Assembly: GCF_003144115.1 (NCBI RefSeq)
Contig: NW_020312000.1
Coordinates: 647,946 to 711,945 of the forward strand
Direction of reading: 5' to 3'
From: Tilletiopsis washingtonensis
Lineage: Eukaryota > Basidiomycota > Exobasidiomycetes > Entylomatales
Length of the DNA stretch: 64,000 bases
The position numbers were made by a program, and so were the translations under genes. Below the pieces are notes generated by a model. The model was not told the origin of the DNA. It worked only from the letters and a program-made list of their open reading frames with translations, and searched no databases. Positions 32,857-43,282 of the stretch are shown piece after piece (within the stretch, counting starts at the first letter, position 1; every line of letters starts with the position of its first letter).

Positions 32857-33124
32857 GCAGGCCCTCACATCTCTGAGCTCTCGCTGCTAGCTCTGGTCCG
32901 TTGTCTCTCTTGTCTCGACCCCGTTCACCCGCGCGGATCTCCACTTCCATACCCCGCCGACTCTCGTCTCCCACGGATCCTCTATACGACGTCTCCCACC
33001 CGCTGTCCATCATCACGCCGCCGCCGTCCGTACTGCCACGTCTGTCCATCTCTCTGTGTAGCGCCTCTCGGCCTGTCTGATTCCGCGTGACGTGTGGCTC
33101 CCCTCGACTTGGCGCAGCGGCCGT

Positions 33125-33391
33125 CTAGCGCGGGCACGTGCAGCGGTTCTCCTCGGGCACGGCGTTCATGACCTGCAAGTGCGGAGTGTGAGCACTGAAG
33201 CGCAGCATATGCGCCACTCGGCAGGCCTCACCGAGTCGATGTGCTTGCCGCAGCCACGCCACGTCGTCTTTCCGCACTTGGTGCCTGTAGGTGCAGAGAG
33301 GTGTGAGCAGGGGCACAGGCGAAGGCAGCGTGCGCGACGCACACTCGACGGGCATGCAGGCATCGACGGGAGCGGAGAGCGTGGCGTGCAT
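33125..33391 (-). CDS. Cys-rich mini-protein with CxxC...C...CxC motif
   Basis: Three exons (33391-33343, 33284-33232, 33172-33125) encode only 49 residues, or 37 if the internal Met at 33355 is used. The core is MPVECTKCGKTTWRGCGKHI followed by DSVMNAVPEENRCTCPR. The spacing C-x2-C, then C about 8 residues on, then a C-x-C pair with nearby His suggests a small zinc-binding fold. Similar short proteins with a CxxCGKxTWxGCGxH core are widespread in fungi but uncharacterised. Three exons in so small a gene, all joining in frame to rebuild the motif, argue that it is real. The donor of the first intron is GTGCGT and splits the first Cys codon of the core. Function is unknown. Confidence 0.8.
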   Translation of the reverse strand: MHATLSAPVDACMPVECASRTLPSPVPLLTPLCTYRHQVRKDDVAWLRQAHRLGEACRVAHMLRFSAHTPHLQVMNAVPEENRCTCPR

Positions 33392-33666
33392 GATGAGCTG
33401 GCCTGGTGTCGTGTGTGTGGTAGGTGGTGGTGGTGAGAGGCGAGGCGGGTGTCGCACGACTAAGACTAGCTGCGCTCTTTATGGCCGTGCGCGCGGCGCT
33501 GCTCCCACGAGCCACCGCCACGTCGTATGCCGCGGCAGCCGGCTATCGGTGCGGCGCCCGCCGCGGCTACCACCGCACCTCGCCTCGGCGCGGCGCCCGC
33601 GGCGTCAAGCTGGCGAGAAGCAACGGCTCTGAAATGGCGGGCAGCAGGCGCCTCACAGAGTAAGAG

Positions 33667-34164
33667 TCAAGCCAGCCTAGGCCGCGACCTTGTCGATCGT
33701 CGAAGACAGGCGACAGCGCACCGTAAGAGCCGCTTGGAGGTGAATGCCCCGCGAGGCGCACATGACCTTGGACGCCTTGCCAATCCAACCTGCTGCCCTT
33801 CGAGAGGCATGTCTGCGCTGGGAAGGCACGTATTGGTCGCCGACGAGGTCCTCCAGGAATATCGCACGCAAACCTGAAAGTGTCTGGCCGATCTCGTATG
33901 CCCCTGTCGTCGTCGCGAGAGGGGGCCGGCGGTGCTGGGCACGACGTCATGCGCTCCCCTGTCGCGCGCCCGCCAAGTGCTCACACGCGGCGCAGGCGCC
34001 TGCGACGCGGGGCCGGACGAACTCGCCCTCTCGCCGCCAAGCGCCGCCCAAAGCAGCACGGCCGCACCGGTTGCCGACGGGACCGCCGCAGAGTGGAAGC
34101 CAGGCGCAGAGAAGGCGCATCGGGCGAGCGCCTCGCTGGTGGTACGGCCGAGCACGCGCTGCAT
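33667..34164 (-). CDS. Possible small mitochondrial protein gene (doubtful)
   Basis: An ATG at 34164 opens a frame starting MQRVLGRTTSEALARCAFSA, continuing with a short hydrophobic stretch near GAAVLLWAALGG. This looks like an import signal followed by a membrane helix. A GTGAGC donor follows after about 60 codons, and a TTTCAG acceptor at about 33877 leads to a last exon. That exon reads well in two frames, one ending at 33667 and one at 33677 (FLEDLVGDQYVPSQRRHASR), so the splicing is unresolved. No family is recognised. It could be a genuine short gene with a missed exon or a chance frame. Confidence 0.3.
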   Translation of the reverse strand: MQRVLGRTTSEALARCAFSAPGFHSAAVPSATGAAVLLWAALGGERASSSGPASQAPAPRVSTWRARDRGAHDVVPSTAGPLSRRRQGHTRSARHFQVCVRYSWRTSSATNTCLPSADMPLEGQQVGLARRPRSCAPRGAFTSKRLLRCAVACLRRSTRSRPRLA

Positions 34165-34459
34165 GCTGGCTGCCCGGCCTTCGCCCGCCAGCACGCTCAG
34201 GAGGAGATGCCGGCACCTGCATCGGTCGCACTGCGCCCCGGCGCTGATCGCCCTGCATGCCGAGTGCCCACGATCGGCCAAAGCACGAGAATAGACGAGG
34301 CATCGTGGACGCTCGCAGCATGCTCACTGGCTGGAGGAGGGCGACGGATCAGCCAGGTGCAGCATCAGAGGTGGCTGCGGGGTGGCTGCAGCAGCAGCGC
34401 AGCGCGCAGGCGGATGATTCTCGGGTCGCCTGCTGCGCTGCTGCTGATGCCGTGCCGCC

Positions 34460-37400
34460 ATGCGCAGCGTCACGCAGCAGCAGCGCGGCGCAGGCGCGCG
34501 AGTTCGTTTGGCGGACAGAGCGGAGAGGCGTGACGCCGCGCGCGCGCGGCGCGATCGCTCCTCGCTCGCGGCCTGCCTGCTGCCCGCGGCTGCCGCTGCC
34601 GCGCTCCGCCTGTGGCCGCTTCGAGAGGCCTCGCCGGGCGCCAGCCAGCGCTCCTTCCTTCCTTCGTCTCCTCTCGCTGCTCCTTTCTCGCATCCTCTCC
34701 AACGCCGTCGCAGCGCGTCGCCGCCGGCCGTACATGCTGCATCCCTGAGCAGCGTGCGACCCGCCGCGTCTACTCCGCTTCCTCACGACCCTCACCCCGC
34801 ACGCGCCGCTCCACCTCAGCGCCGCCGCCTCGCCCACGCCGCACCACGCTCGCGCGCGCCCGCACAGCATCCACTGCGCAGCACCTCTGGCTCCTCGCTG
34901 CACTGCGCTTCCTCCATCCTGTCGGCGCCGGACCCTGCCGCGTCCGCGGCGCCCAGCAGCCAGGCGGCCGAGTCGAGCAGCGGCTCGCTGACGCCGCAGG
35001 GCGCCGGCAGCCAGGCACAGCAGCTGCTCGCCGCCGTAGGCGCCGCCGACCGAGCTCGCCTTAGTCCGCGCGCCAGTCCCGGCAGCAGCACGCCGGCCAA
35101 CAGGAGCGCTCCGGCATCCACGCGAGTGAGCCGCGCGGCCACACCGGCCAGCAGCGGCAGCACCACGCCGGCCTCGCCGGGCAGCCTCGCCCTCTCGCCA
35201 GGCACCGGCAGCCACGCGCAGCTGTACAGCGCGCCGGCGCTCAGTGCCGCCATGGAGGAGGCCCAGCCGACGTGGGCGCACCCGGCGCCGCGCAGCGGCG
35301 TCTCGTCGCCCGCCAGCGGCTCGCACACCGCGCTGCCCGAGGTCGACTACGGCGCACTGGCGGCGACGCAGGCGGCAGCATGTGGCATGGTCGCTGCTCC
35401 TGCCAACGGAGCCGCGCGTGCGCAGCTGCAGGGGCGCAGCAGCCGCTCCAGCACCGCCGCCAGCGCTGCGCCGAGCAGCGGCGCCGCGACGGGCACCGGC
35501 CACGGCGGCTCCTCCGCCGCCGGGCCCTCGACGAACCCGACGAGCGTCAGCCCGCACGACAGCGAGGCGTCGCCGCCGCCGTCGGGCAGCAGCACGCCCT
35601 CGCGCTCGAACAGCGGCCGGCCGCAGGTGCTCGAGACGCACCACCTGCAGCTGCAGACGCACACCAGCGGGCGGCGCATGATCAATCAGTACATCATGTG
35701 AGTGCAAGGCTGAGGTCCAGCAGGTGGCTCTGGCACTGACGCGCTTTGCAGTGAGGATGAGCTGGGCCGTGGTGTGCACGGCAAGGTCCGGCTGGCCCGC
35801 GACACGGACACCGGGGAGCGCGTGGCCGTCAAGATCGTCGAGCGCGAGGGCCGCAAGCGCCTCGGCGGCGGCAATGCGGCGTGGAACTCGCGCAACAGCG
35901 CGTTTGCCAAGGGCAAGAGCCGCGACCGGCCCCTGACTGCCTCGTCGATCATCTCCGCCGCCAGCGAGGGCGCCAGCGGCCTTGCCACGAACGACGCGGA
36001 GGACAGCGCGTCGCACGGCGACGGCGCGTCCCGACAGCACCACGCGCACTTCGCACCGGTGCCGCCGCGCTCGCCGGGCGGCAGCATGAGCAGTGCGCAT
36101 GTGCTTGCACTGACGGCGCGGCACGGGCGCTGGGCGGACAGCGGCCCGAGCCGGCCCACGGCGGCAGACAAGGAGCTGGAGCGTGAGCGCGAGAAGGCGC
36201 GCGAGCGCGCGCGCAAGCAGCTGCTGTGGACGACGGACAAGAAGGTCAAGCGCGAGATTGCGCTCATGAAGAAGTGCGCGCACGAGAACGTCGTGCGGCT
36301 GAAGGAGGTCATCGACGATCCGCAGAGCAAGAAGATCTTCATGGGTGAGTGCGGCGGCCCGGGCACGAGACACTCCGCTGACACAGCCCTGCAGTGCTCG
36401 AGTACATGTCTGGCGGCGAGGTGCAGTGGAAGGACGAGCGCGGCTTCCCGACCCTCACGATTGCCGAGGCGCGCAGCACGCTCCGAGATGTCGTGCTGGG
36501 GCTCGAGTACCTGCACTATCAGGGCATCATCCACCGCGACATCAAGCCGGCGAACCTGCTGTGGGACGAGAACCGGCGCGTCAAGATCTCCGACTTTGGC
36601 GTCTCGCACTTCAGCTATGCGCTCCTGGTGGCCAGTGGCGGTCTGCCGAGTCTCGACGGCGACGAAGAGCGCTCGCGCGACCCGAGCCTCGTCGACGACC
36701 ACGAGCTGGCCAAGACTGCCGGCAGTCCGGCGTTTTTTGCGCCAGAGCTCTGTCTTGCAGGCGAAGCAGCGCCTACGGCCTCGTCAGAGGTGCGCATCAA
36801 CGGGCGCACGCGTGTGACGCCGCGCATGAACACGGCGGAGTCGCGCGAGTTCCCGTGGGCCGAGGGGCAGAACAGCCGTGGCGGCACGCCGTCGCAAGAG
36901 CTCAGTCAGGCAGCGCGCAAGCAGAAGCCGAGGATCACAAAGGCCATCGACGTGTGGGCGCTCGGCGTGACGCTGTACTGCCTTCTCTTTGGCCATCCGC
37001 CGTTCACCGCAGACAACGAGTTCGCGCTCTTTGCAGTCATCCCCCACGAGGACTACGAGCTGCCGGCCTTTGCGGGCGCCGACCGCATGCGCATCGGACC
37101 GCGCGCCAAGCGCTGGCGGACGCTGCCGCAGTGGACAGACGAGGAAGGCGATGTGCACGCCGAACCGGACGCGAGTGAGCAGGACGTGGGCCCTGCAGCG
37201 CTCTCCGAGGATATGCGTCTGCTGCGCGAGCTGCTCGACCGCCTGCTCGAGAAGGACCCGGAGAAGCGCATCAAGCTCGAGGAGGTCAAGAAGCACCCGT
37301 GGCTCACGCGCGATCTGGAAGACGCTCCGGCCTGGCTCTCGCAGACGGATCCCACGCAGCATCCATTCGTCGAGGTGACGCACGAAGAGGTCGAGGATGC

Positions 37401-39471
37401 TCTCACGGGCTTCTCGAAGATCAAGCTGCGCATCAAGCGCTGGCAGTCGAAGCTCCTGGAGACGCTCGCCGGGTCGCGGAGCCGCGAGCGGAGCAAGTCT
37501 GCGTCCCACGCTCACCCGCCGACTCTGAACCTCAGCGGTGCACGCCCGAACGGCGCAGTCTCGCACGGCGCTTCCACGCCTGCGGCACGCGACATGGGCG
37601 ATCATCATCATTCAAGCCTGTCGCAGCCAACCTCTGCGCACGGCAAGAGTCCGGGCCACTCGCATCGCCCGGGCTTTTTCTTCCGCCGCCAGTCGACCGC
37701 TGCCGACCGCGTGCCGAGTGCCGTCGCCGAGCTCACGGCGCTCAACTCGCGAGAGAGCACTCGCAATCGCCGCGCGCGCAAGTATGCCGGCACGCGCAGT
37801 CAGCCTGCATCGCGCCCCACGTCGCCAGATGGTACCGGCGTGCCAAAGCAGGCCAGCAGCCACGGCTCGAACACACCTGATGCCGAGGCGCTCCTTCGCA
37901 ACCTCTCGGCCACGTCGAGCCGGGCCCAGCACTCGTCGCTCGGGTCGAGCGCACGTCAGATGCGGCCGCCGGTCATCCAGCGTCGCTCGACTAGCCGCTC
38001 GTCCAAGACCATCGACGCGGCGCGCCAGATGATGCCCGTCTTTCATCGCTCCTCGTCCGAGTCGCAGACGAGCGAAGGCCACGGCTTCAAGCTGCAGACT
38101 GCGCCCGACGGCAGCCTCCTCGTCCAGCCAACTGCTTCCACCCGGTCGTCCAGCAAGTCTGCACGCTCGTCGCCGCTCATGTCCGCGGGCAGCGGCACGA
38201 GCGGGCCGATGTGGCCATCTCGCCGCGCGAGTGCGAACCCAGGCTCCGAGAGTCCGCGCTTCTCGTACGACCTGCTGCGCGCGCCCACCAACGACACAGT
38301 GACGGCCCAGCCGATGTCGCAGTCGCCGCCACGGCAGCTCGGCCAGCGGCAGACGAGCCGCTCGCGCATCGGCGATATCTTCCGCAGCGTATGGCACCCG
38401 AGTCACGGCCACGCCACGCCGACCAAGAGCAGCAGCGAGTGGCAGCGCGACGGCCTCTCGCGGCGCTCGTCGCGCTCGTCGCGGAGCAGGCCGCCATCGG
38501 CACAACCGCGTGCGCCGCCGCCATCGGCGTTCCGCGCGCCGGACTCGGTCACGCCCTCGACGGCGTCGCAGAAGAGCAGCATGGCAGAGTCGGCTCATGC
38601 TCCGCCGTTTCCCAGCTTCGGCCTGACCGTCGATGCCATCGGTGCGGCAGTGCGTGTGGGTCCCTACGGCGACGCAGACGTGCCGTACAGCGCGCCGCTG
38701 CCGCCTCGCTCGCTCGCCGCCGAGGAGCACCGGCAGCGCATCGTTTGCTCGCCCAGCCGGCCCACGTCGCCCGTGCGCGTTGCGTCTACGACTTCGGCGC
38801 GGCGTGTCGACGTGGACGACGTGGATGTCGACCTCGAGCTGTCGGACGACGACGATGAGCTCGGCCCTGACGGGCGCGCGCGAGGCTCGTACCTGCGCAA
38901 TGACGGCCGCGGCTGGGTGATGCACCGCGGTGAGGGAGCAGCAGCCTCCATTGGCAGCTCATCGCTGGGCATCTCGGCGCCCGCATCGGAGGCGCACTCG
39001 TCGTCCTCTGGCCCGACGGCGTCGGTCACCAGCTTCGTCACTCCCTCAGTCGAAGGCGGCTACAATCTCTTCAAGCCGCCGTACACCGGCGCCAGAGGCG
39101 GCTCGACGATCACTCCGCTGCCCATCGAGCCGGTGCAGGGCGACTCCTCGTCTGCGCTCTTCTCGGACCTCGGCCCGGACCACTTGAAGCACGTCTTGGC
39201 GCACCGACGCGGCAGCTCCTTCGGCCACGAGCTCGACGACGCTGCTCCGCCGTCTGCTTTCCGCGCCGATCGGGCAGCGCACGAGGACCACATGTCCGCT
39301 GGCGATGCAGACGAAGGCGGCATCTACAGCGGCACCGACGACGACCGCTTCGCCGACGCCGACGAGTCGGATCTCGCCACGTCGGGCGTGCTTGACGACG
39401 CCGAGGAGGATGACGGCGACGACGACGACGGCGGCGGCTTTTCCTTCGAGGCCGGCCGCCATGGCCGCTGA
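34460..39471 (+). CDS. sak1: SNF1-activating-type (CaMKK-like) protein kinase
   Basis: Exons: about 34460-35697, 35752-36344 and 36395-39471. The kinase domain starts MINQYIIEDELGRGVHGKVR, a signature of the Sak1/Tos3/Elm1 and Ssp1 group that phosphorylates the activation loop of SNF1/AMPK. Catalytic elements are all present: VAVKIVER, IHRDIKPANLL, KISDFGVS and SPAFFAPEL. Two large inserts stand out: about 110 residues of Ser-rich and charged sequence between the catalytic Lys and helix C (35850-36245), and about 55 residues after the APE motif (36765-36945). A disordered, Ser-rich C-terminal tail of about 700 residues ends in an acidic cluster (39390-39445). The start is unresolved: the only in-frame Mets in exon 1 before the kinase domain are at 34460, 35252 and near 35389, while coding-like Ser/Pro sequence already begins near 34900. 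An upstream exon is possible. Confidence 0.85.
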
Positions 39472-40596
39472 GCACGCCCCGGCTGCCGACGCTCCATGCT
39501 CTGTGCTCCGCTCTCTGCACTGCCTCTGCGCTCACGCTCCTGTACCTGTATCCCTCGTCTCACGATCTCTGCCTCTCAGGTCACGCTCTTGCCACTCAGT
39601 TCTCTTCCCTGCCGCCTCCATCCCACCATGCTTGTCCTCGTCTTCGCGCGCCCTTCACTAAGTGTGAAACTCTCCTTGAGCGCTCAGCTCATCTTTCTAG
39701 CTCTACAGCGTGACGCCGCTGCAGTCTCCCGCTCCCAGCGCCGCGTCGTGCGGGCCCTGGCGTGCTCTCACAGACCCTGGCGCCGCTCGTTCTCAAGGCG
39801 TCGCCCCTGGGGTTCCATGGCTGGACACGTGCTCCCGAGCCGGCTACATAGAGCCGAGCGAGACAGAGCCGTGACGAGGTGGCCCGGGCGCGCAGACGCA
39901 CCAGGCGGAGTTGCGGGCAGGAGGCCGAGATGGCCGTCGGAGGCCGAGAGGACGTGATATGCAAAAAGGCGCCGGTGCAGCGCGCGCGTCAGGCGCTCGC
40001 GGCGAGGTGACGTGCGCGTGCAGCAGCCGCCGCGCACGAGGTGGTCAGCACAGCGGCGCGCACCCAAGACATGCCGCGCCAGCATGCTCGCTGGCAGGGC
40101 CCTCGCGGCGCTCGGCGTCCTTCTCGGCACCCTCGTGTGTGTGGCTGGGGTCCCTGCTTGTCTCGCTGGGCAAAGAACGGGCGCGCGGCGGGAGGGCGCG
40201 AGGTGCCGGTGGGCCGTGTACCTGTGATCTGTGCGAGCGGGCTGCGTGAGAGCGACTGGGTTGAGATGGAGCGCGCCGTGCCGCGTGGCTGATGCGGCGC
40301 CTGCCTGTCGAGTGACGCGCAGCCTTGCTGCTCCCTGCTTGCCTCCTTCGCATCGTCCACATCCCTCGAGTTGCCTGTCCAGCCGCGACTCAATTCCCCT
40401 GCTTTTGCATCGTCGTACTCGCACACGCGCATAGAGCTTCAGCACCACCGCTGCCCATCGCTCCTCAGCCTCGACTCCGAGTGCCTGCGCGAGCGACCGC
40501 TTCCGGACCCTCGCGCACCTTCCCGCGCTCCAGCCGCGCGACTGAGCCTCCTCGTCGCGCATCTCGCACGCACATCGCCTGCCCTTCCACACCGCA
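39472..40596. other. Intergenic, promoter and leader of pbs2
   Basis: About 1.1 kb lies between the kinase and pbs2. From 40320 to 40596 it is C/T-rich, as in a leader. A minus-strand frame (40958-39768) overlaps the pbs2 start and has no domain. Nothing else is seen. Confidence 0.4.
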
Positions 40597-42906
40597 ATGT
40601 CCTCGACATCATCTTCCTCCTCTGCCGACGGCCGCGGCTCAGCAGCGCCCGGCCCCTCGTCGCTTGCCTCGTCCATGGGCGACATGTCCCTGTCCGGCGG
40701 TGCGCAGTCGCGGCCGCCGGCACCTCGCGCGGCCGCATCAGGCGGGCCTCCTCCGCGCGGAGGTGGCGGACCGCCGGGTGGTAGCGGCGGCCCGCAGCCA
40801 AGGCACACCGGCGCAGGCATTGGCAGCATTGCCAGTGTCAACTCGCGCGCTCGCGCCATGGCTACTGGTCCGCTGCCGCCTAGTCTGCAGGCAAAGCTCG
40901 CTGCGGTGAGTGTAGAGGAGACAGAGAGGGTGTGTGCTTCGATGCTGCGGCAGACCAAAGTGCTGGGTGTGGCAGCAAGGCCATGGCAAGCTCGCCATGC
41001 GGTCTAGCGGCGGAGTGCTTGGAAGCGGCAGCGCGGCTGCGATGCACACCCGAGAGCGTCTAGCGCGACCGGCTGTCGGAGAGCGTGAACCTTTCTCCGC
41101 TCGTCTTCTGTTCCTTGGATCTGCTGCACTACCTTTCGCCAATCTGCCGCTGCGATGAGCTGCTGGCACGATCTTCCTGCTGCGCCAGCTTCGCCCTTGC
41201 TCACACCAAGCCCTTCGCAGAACGCCAATCGCGGCTCGCCGTCACCGCAGTTCACGCACATGTCGCCGGACCAACGGCTCGACTCTGCCTCGCTGCTCTC
41301 GCGCGGCGGCGGCGGACCAGGAGGCATTGGCGCGCCAGGCAGCGGCGCACCGAGCATGAATGCACCCGGCGCACCCGGCCTGAGCTCGCTGCGTGGTGGG
41401 CCGATGCGCACCACCTCGGCGCCCGCCGTGCCCGCGCCCGGCGCTGGCGGCATGGCGGCGCGGCGTGCACGCGGCGGCCTGAAGCTCAGCGACATGGGCA
41501 TCAACATGGACGCCAATGGCCCGCCTCCGCCAGGCGTGCCGGGTGCGCCGCCGGCCAAGCGCCTCGCACCGCCAGGACGGCTGGCTGGCGCCAGTGCAGG
41601 CAACCTGATGAGCTCGGCCTTCTCGAATTTCTCGAACGTCGTGTGAGTGCGGCCTGCGGCAGAGGCCTCGCGGGCCTTGCACTGCTGACACGGCGCCCTC
41701 AGCGACCCGTCTGGGCGGCTCAACTTTGCCGGCAAGGCCGTGCTGCACCGCTCCGGCGTCGACTTCCACAACGGCACGTCGTTCAACATCAACATGGAGG
41801 ACCTCGAGCTGCTCGACGAGCTGGGCAAGGGCAACTACGGCTCCGTGCGCATGGTGCGGCACATGACGACGAAGATTGACATGGCGATGAAGGTGCGTGC
41901 TTCGCAGCGCGGAGAGAAGCGATGCCTGCAGCTGACAGCGCACGCTTGCAGGAGATCCGCCTAGAGCTCGACGAGTCGAAGCTGCACGGCATCATCACCG
42001 AGCTCGACATTCTACATCGCGCCATCGCGCCCGAGATCGTCGAGTTCTACGGCGCCTTCTTCGTCGAGAGCTGCGTGTACTACTGCATCGAGTACATGGA
42101 CGCCGGCTCGCTCGAGGCGCTCTACGACGGGCCGTGCTCGATCCCAGAGGACGTACTGGCGCGCATTGTGGGCAGCATGGTGCGCGGCCTCAGCTTCCTC
42201 AAGGATGAGCTGCAGATCATGCATCGCGGTAAGTGACACTCCTCAGCCACGCTGCGCCCTCGGCTCATCCTCTCGCGCGCAGACGTCAAGCCTACAAACG
42301 TGCTGATGAACACGCGCGGCGAGTGCAAGCTGTGCGACTTTGGCGTGTCGGGCCAGCTGGAGAAGAGTCTGGCGAAGACGAACATCGGCTGTCAGAGCTA
42401 CATGGCGGTGAGTGCAGCTGCGTGTGCCGCCTGCCCACTTTCGCTGACATGTTGCCCAGCCCGAGCGCATCAAGGGCGAGTCGCAGAATCTCGTCAGCAC
42501 ATACACCGTCGCCTCCGACGTCTGGTCGCTCGGCCTCACGATCGTCGAGGTGACGCTCGGCACGTACCCGTATCCGCCGGAGACGTACTCGAACGTCTTT
42601 GCGCAGCTGCAGGCCATCGTGCACGGCGACCCGCCGCAGCTGCCGGCGATGTACACAGATGTGGCGCGCGACTTTACCGACGGCTGTCTGGAGAAGGTCC
42701 CGGAGCGGCGCTCGACGTACGCATCGATGCTCAAGCACCCCTGGCTCATCGCCGACGCCGAGAAGGGCAAGGACGGCGTCGACATGAAGGGTTGGGTGGA
42801 GGAGGCGCTGCGCAAGCGCGGCGAGCGCAAGGCGCGCGAGTCGCAGACGAACATCCCGGCTGCCGTCGATGCGCGACCGGTCCGCGCCTCGGCACCGCCG
42901 CCATGA
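40597..42906 (+). CDS. pbs2: MAP kinase kinase of the HOG pathway, Pbs2 type
   Basis: Six exons (40597-40905, 41221-41642, 41703-41892, 41952-42228, 42283-42407, 42460-42906) encode 589 residues. A Gly/Pro-rich disordered half (1-245) is followed by the signature [20 protein letters not shown] and the loop [10 protein letters not shown]. Kinase elements are [37 protein letters not shown] and the activation segment [20 protein letters not shown]. The Ser and Thr of that segment are the sites phosphorylated by upstream MAPKKKs in Pbs2. Pbs2 activates the Hog1 MAPK in osmotic and other stress. The N-terminal region, which in yeast docks Sho1 and Ssk2, is Pro-rich here ([11 protein letters not shown]). 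Intron 1 (315 bases) is the longest intron I modelled apart from ppg1 intron 1; an extra small exon inside it cannot be excluded. Confidence 0.94.
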
Positions 42907-43282
42907 GCCGCAGCTCACCGCAGCCTCCTCCTCTCGTCCCTACGCATATCTCTCCTCTCACCATCCGCCGTGACTGCCTCTCTACCGCGCGCTGAGCTCC
43001 ACACTGCACCTGCTCGCCCGCCCTCTATTTGACCTGTCCTTCCCGGCCTGCGACCGCTCAATTGTTCCCGTCTATCCAACATCCGCACGCAATTCACCGC
43101 GCCTACTTCATGCAGCTCTCGTGCGTCTCCTGCTCGTCAGACGTCGCCGCGATGGTGAATGAATGGCGCCGCGGCCGCAGATCGATTGCATGCGGACGCG
43201 TACATCGTCCGCATCTCTCGCGAGGGCCGAGCGGGTATAGCGTGTGAGAATCGAATAGGCAGCAAGAGAGGGTGATAATCAA
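42907..43282. other. Convergent 3' flanks
   Basis: 376 bases lie between the stop of pbs2 and the stop of the minus-strand DUF1765 gene. It holds the two 3' UTRs. The composition is a little richer in A and T than the coding DNA. No gene is seen. Confidence 0.5.

Noticed and set aside
39768-40958. Minus-strand open frame of 396 codons between the SNF1-activating-type kinase and pbs2
   Set aside because: It overlaps the first exon of pbs2 on the opposite strand and has no recognisable motif or splice pattern.
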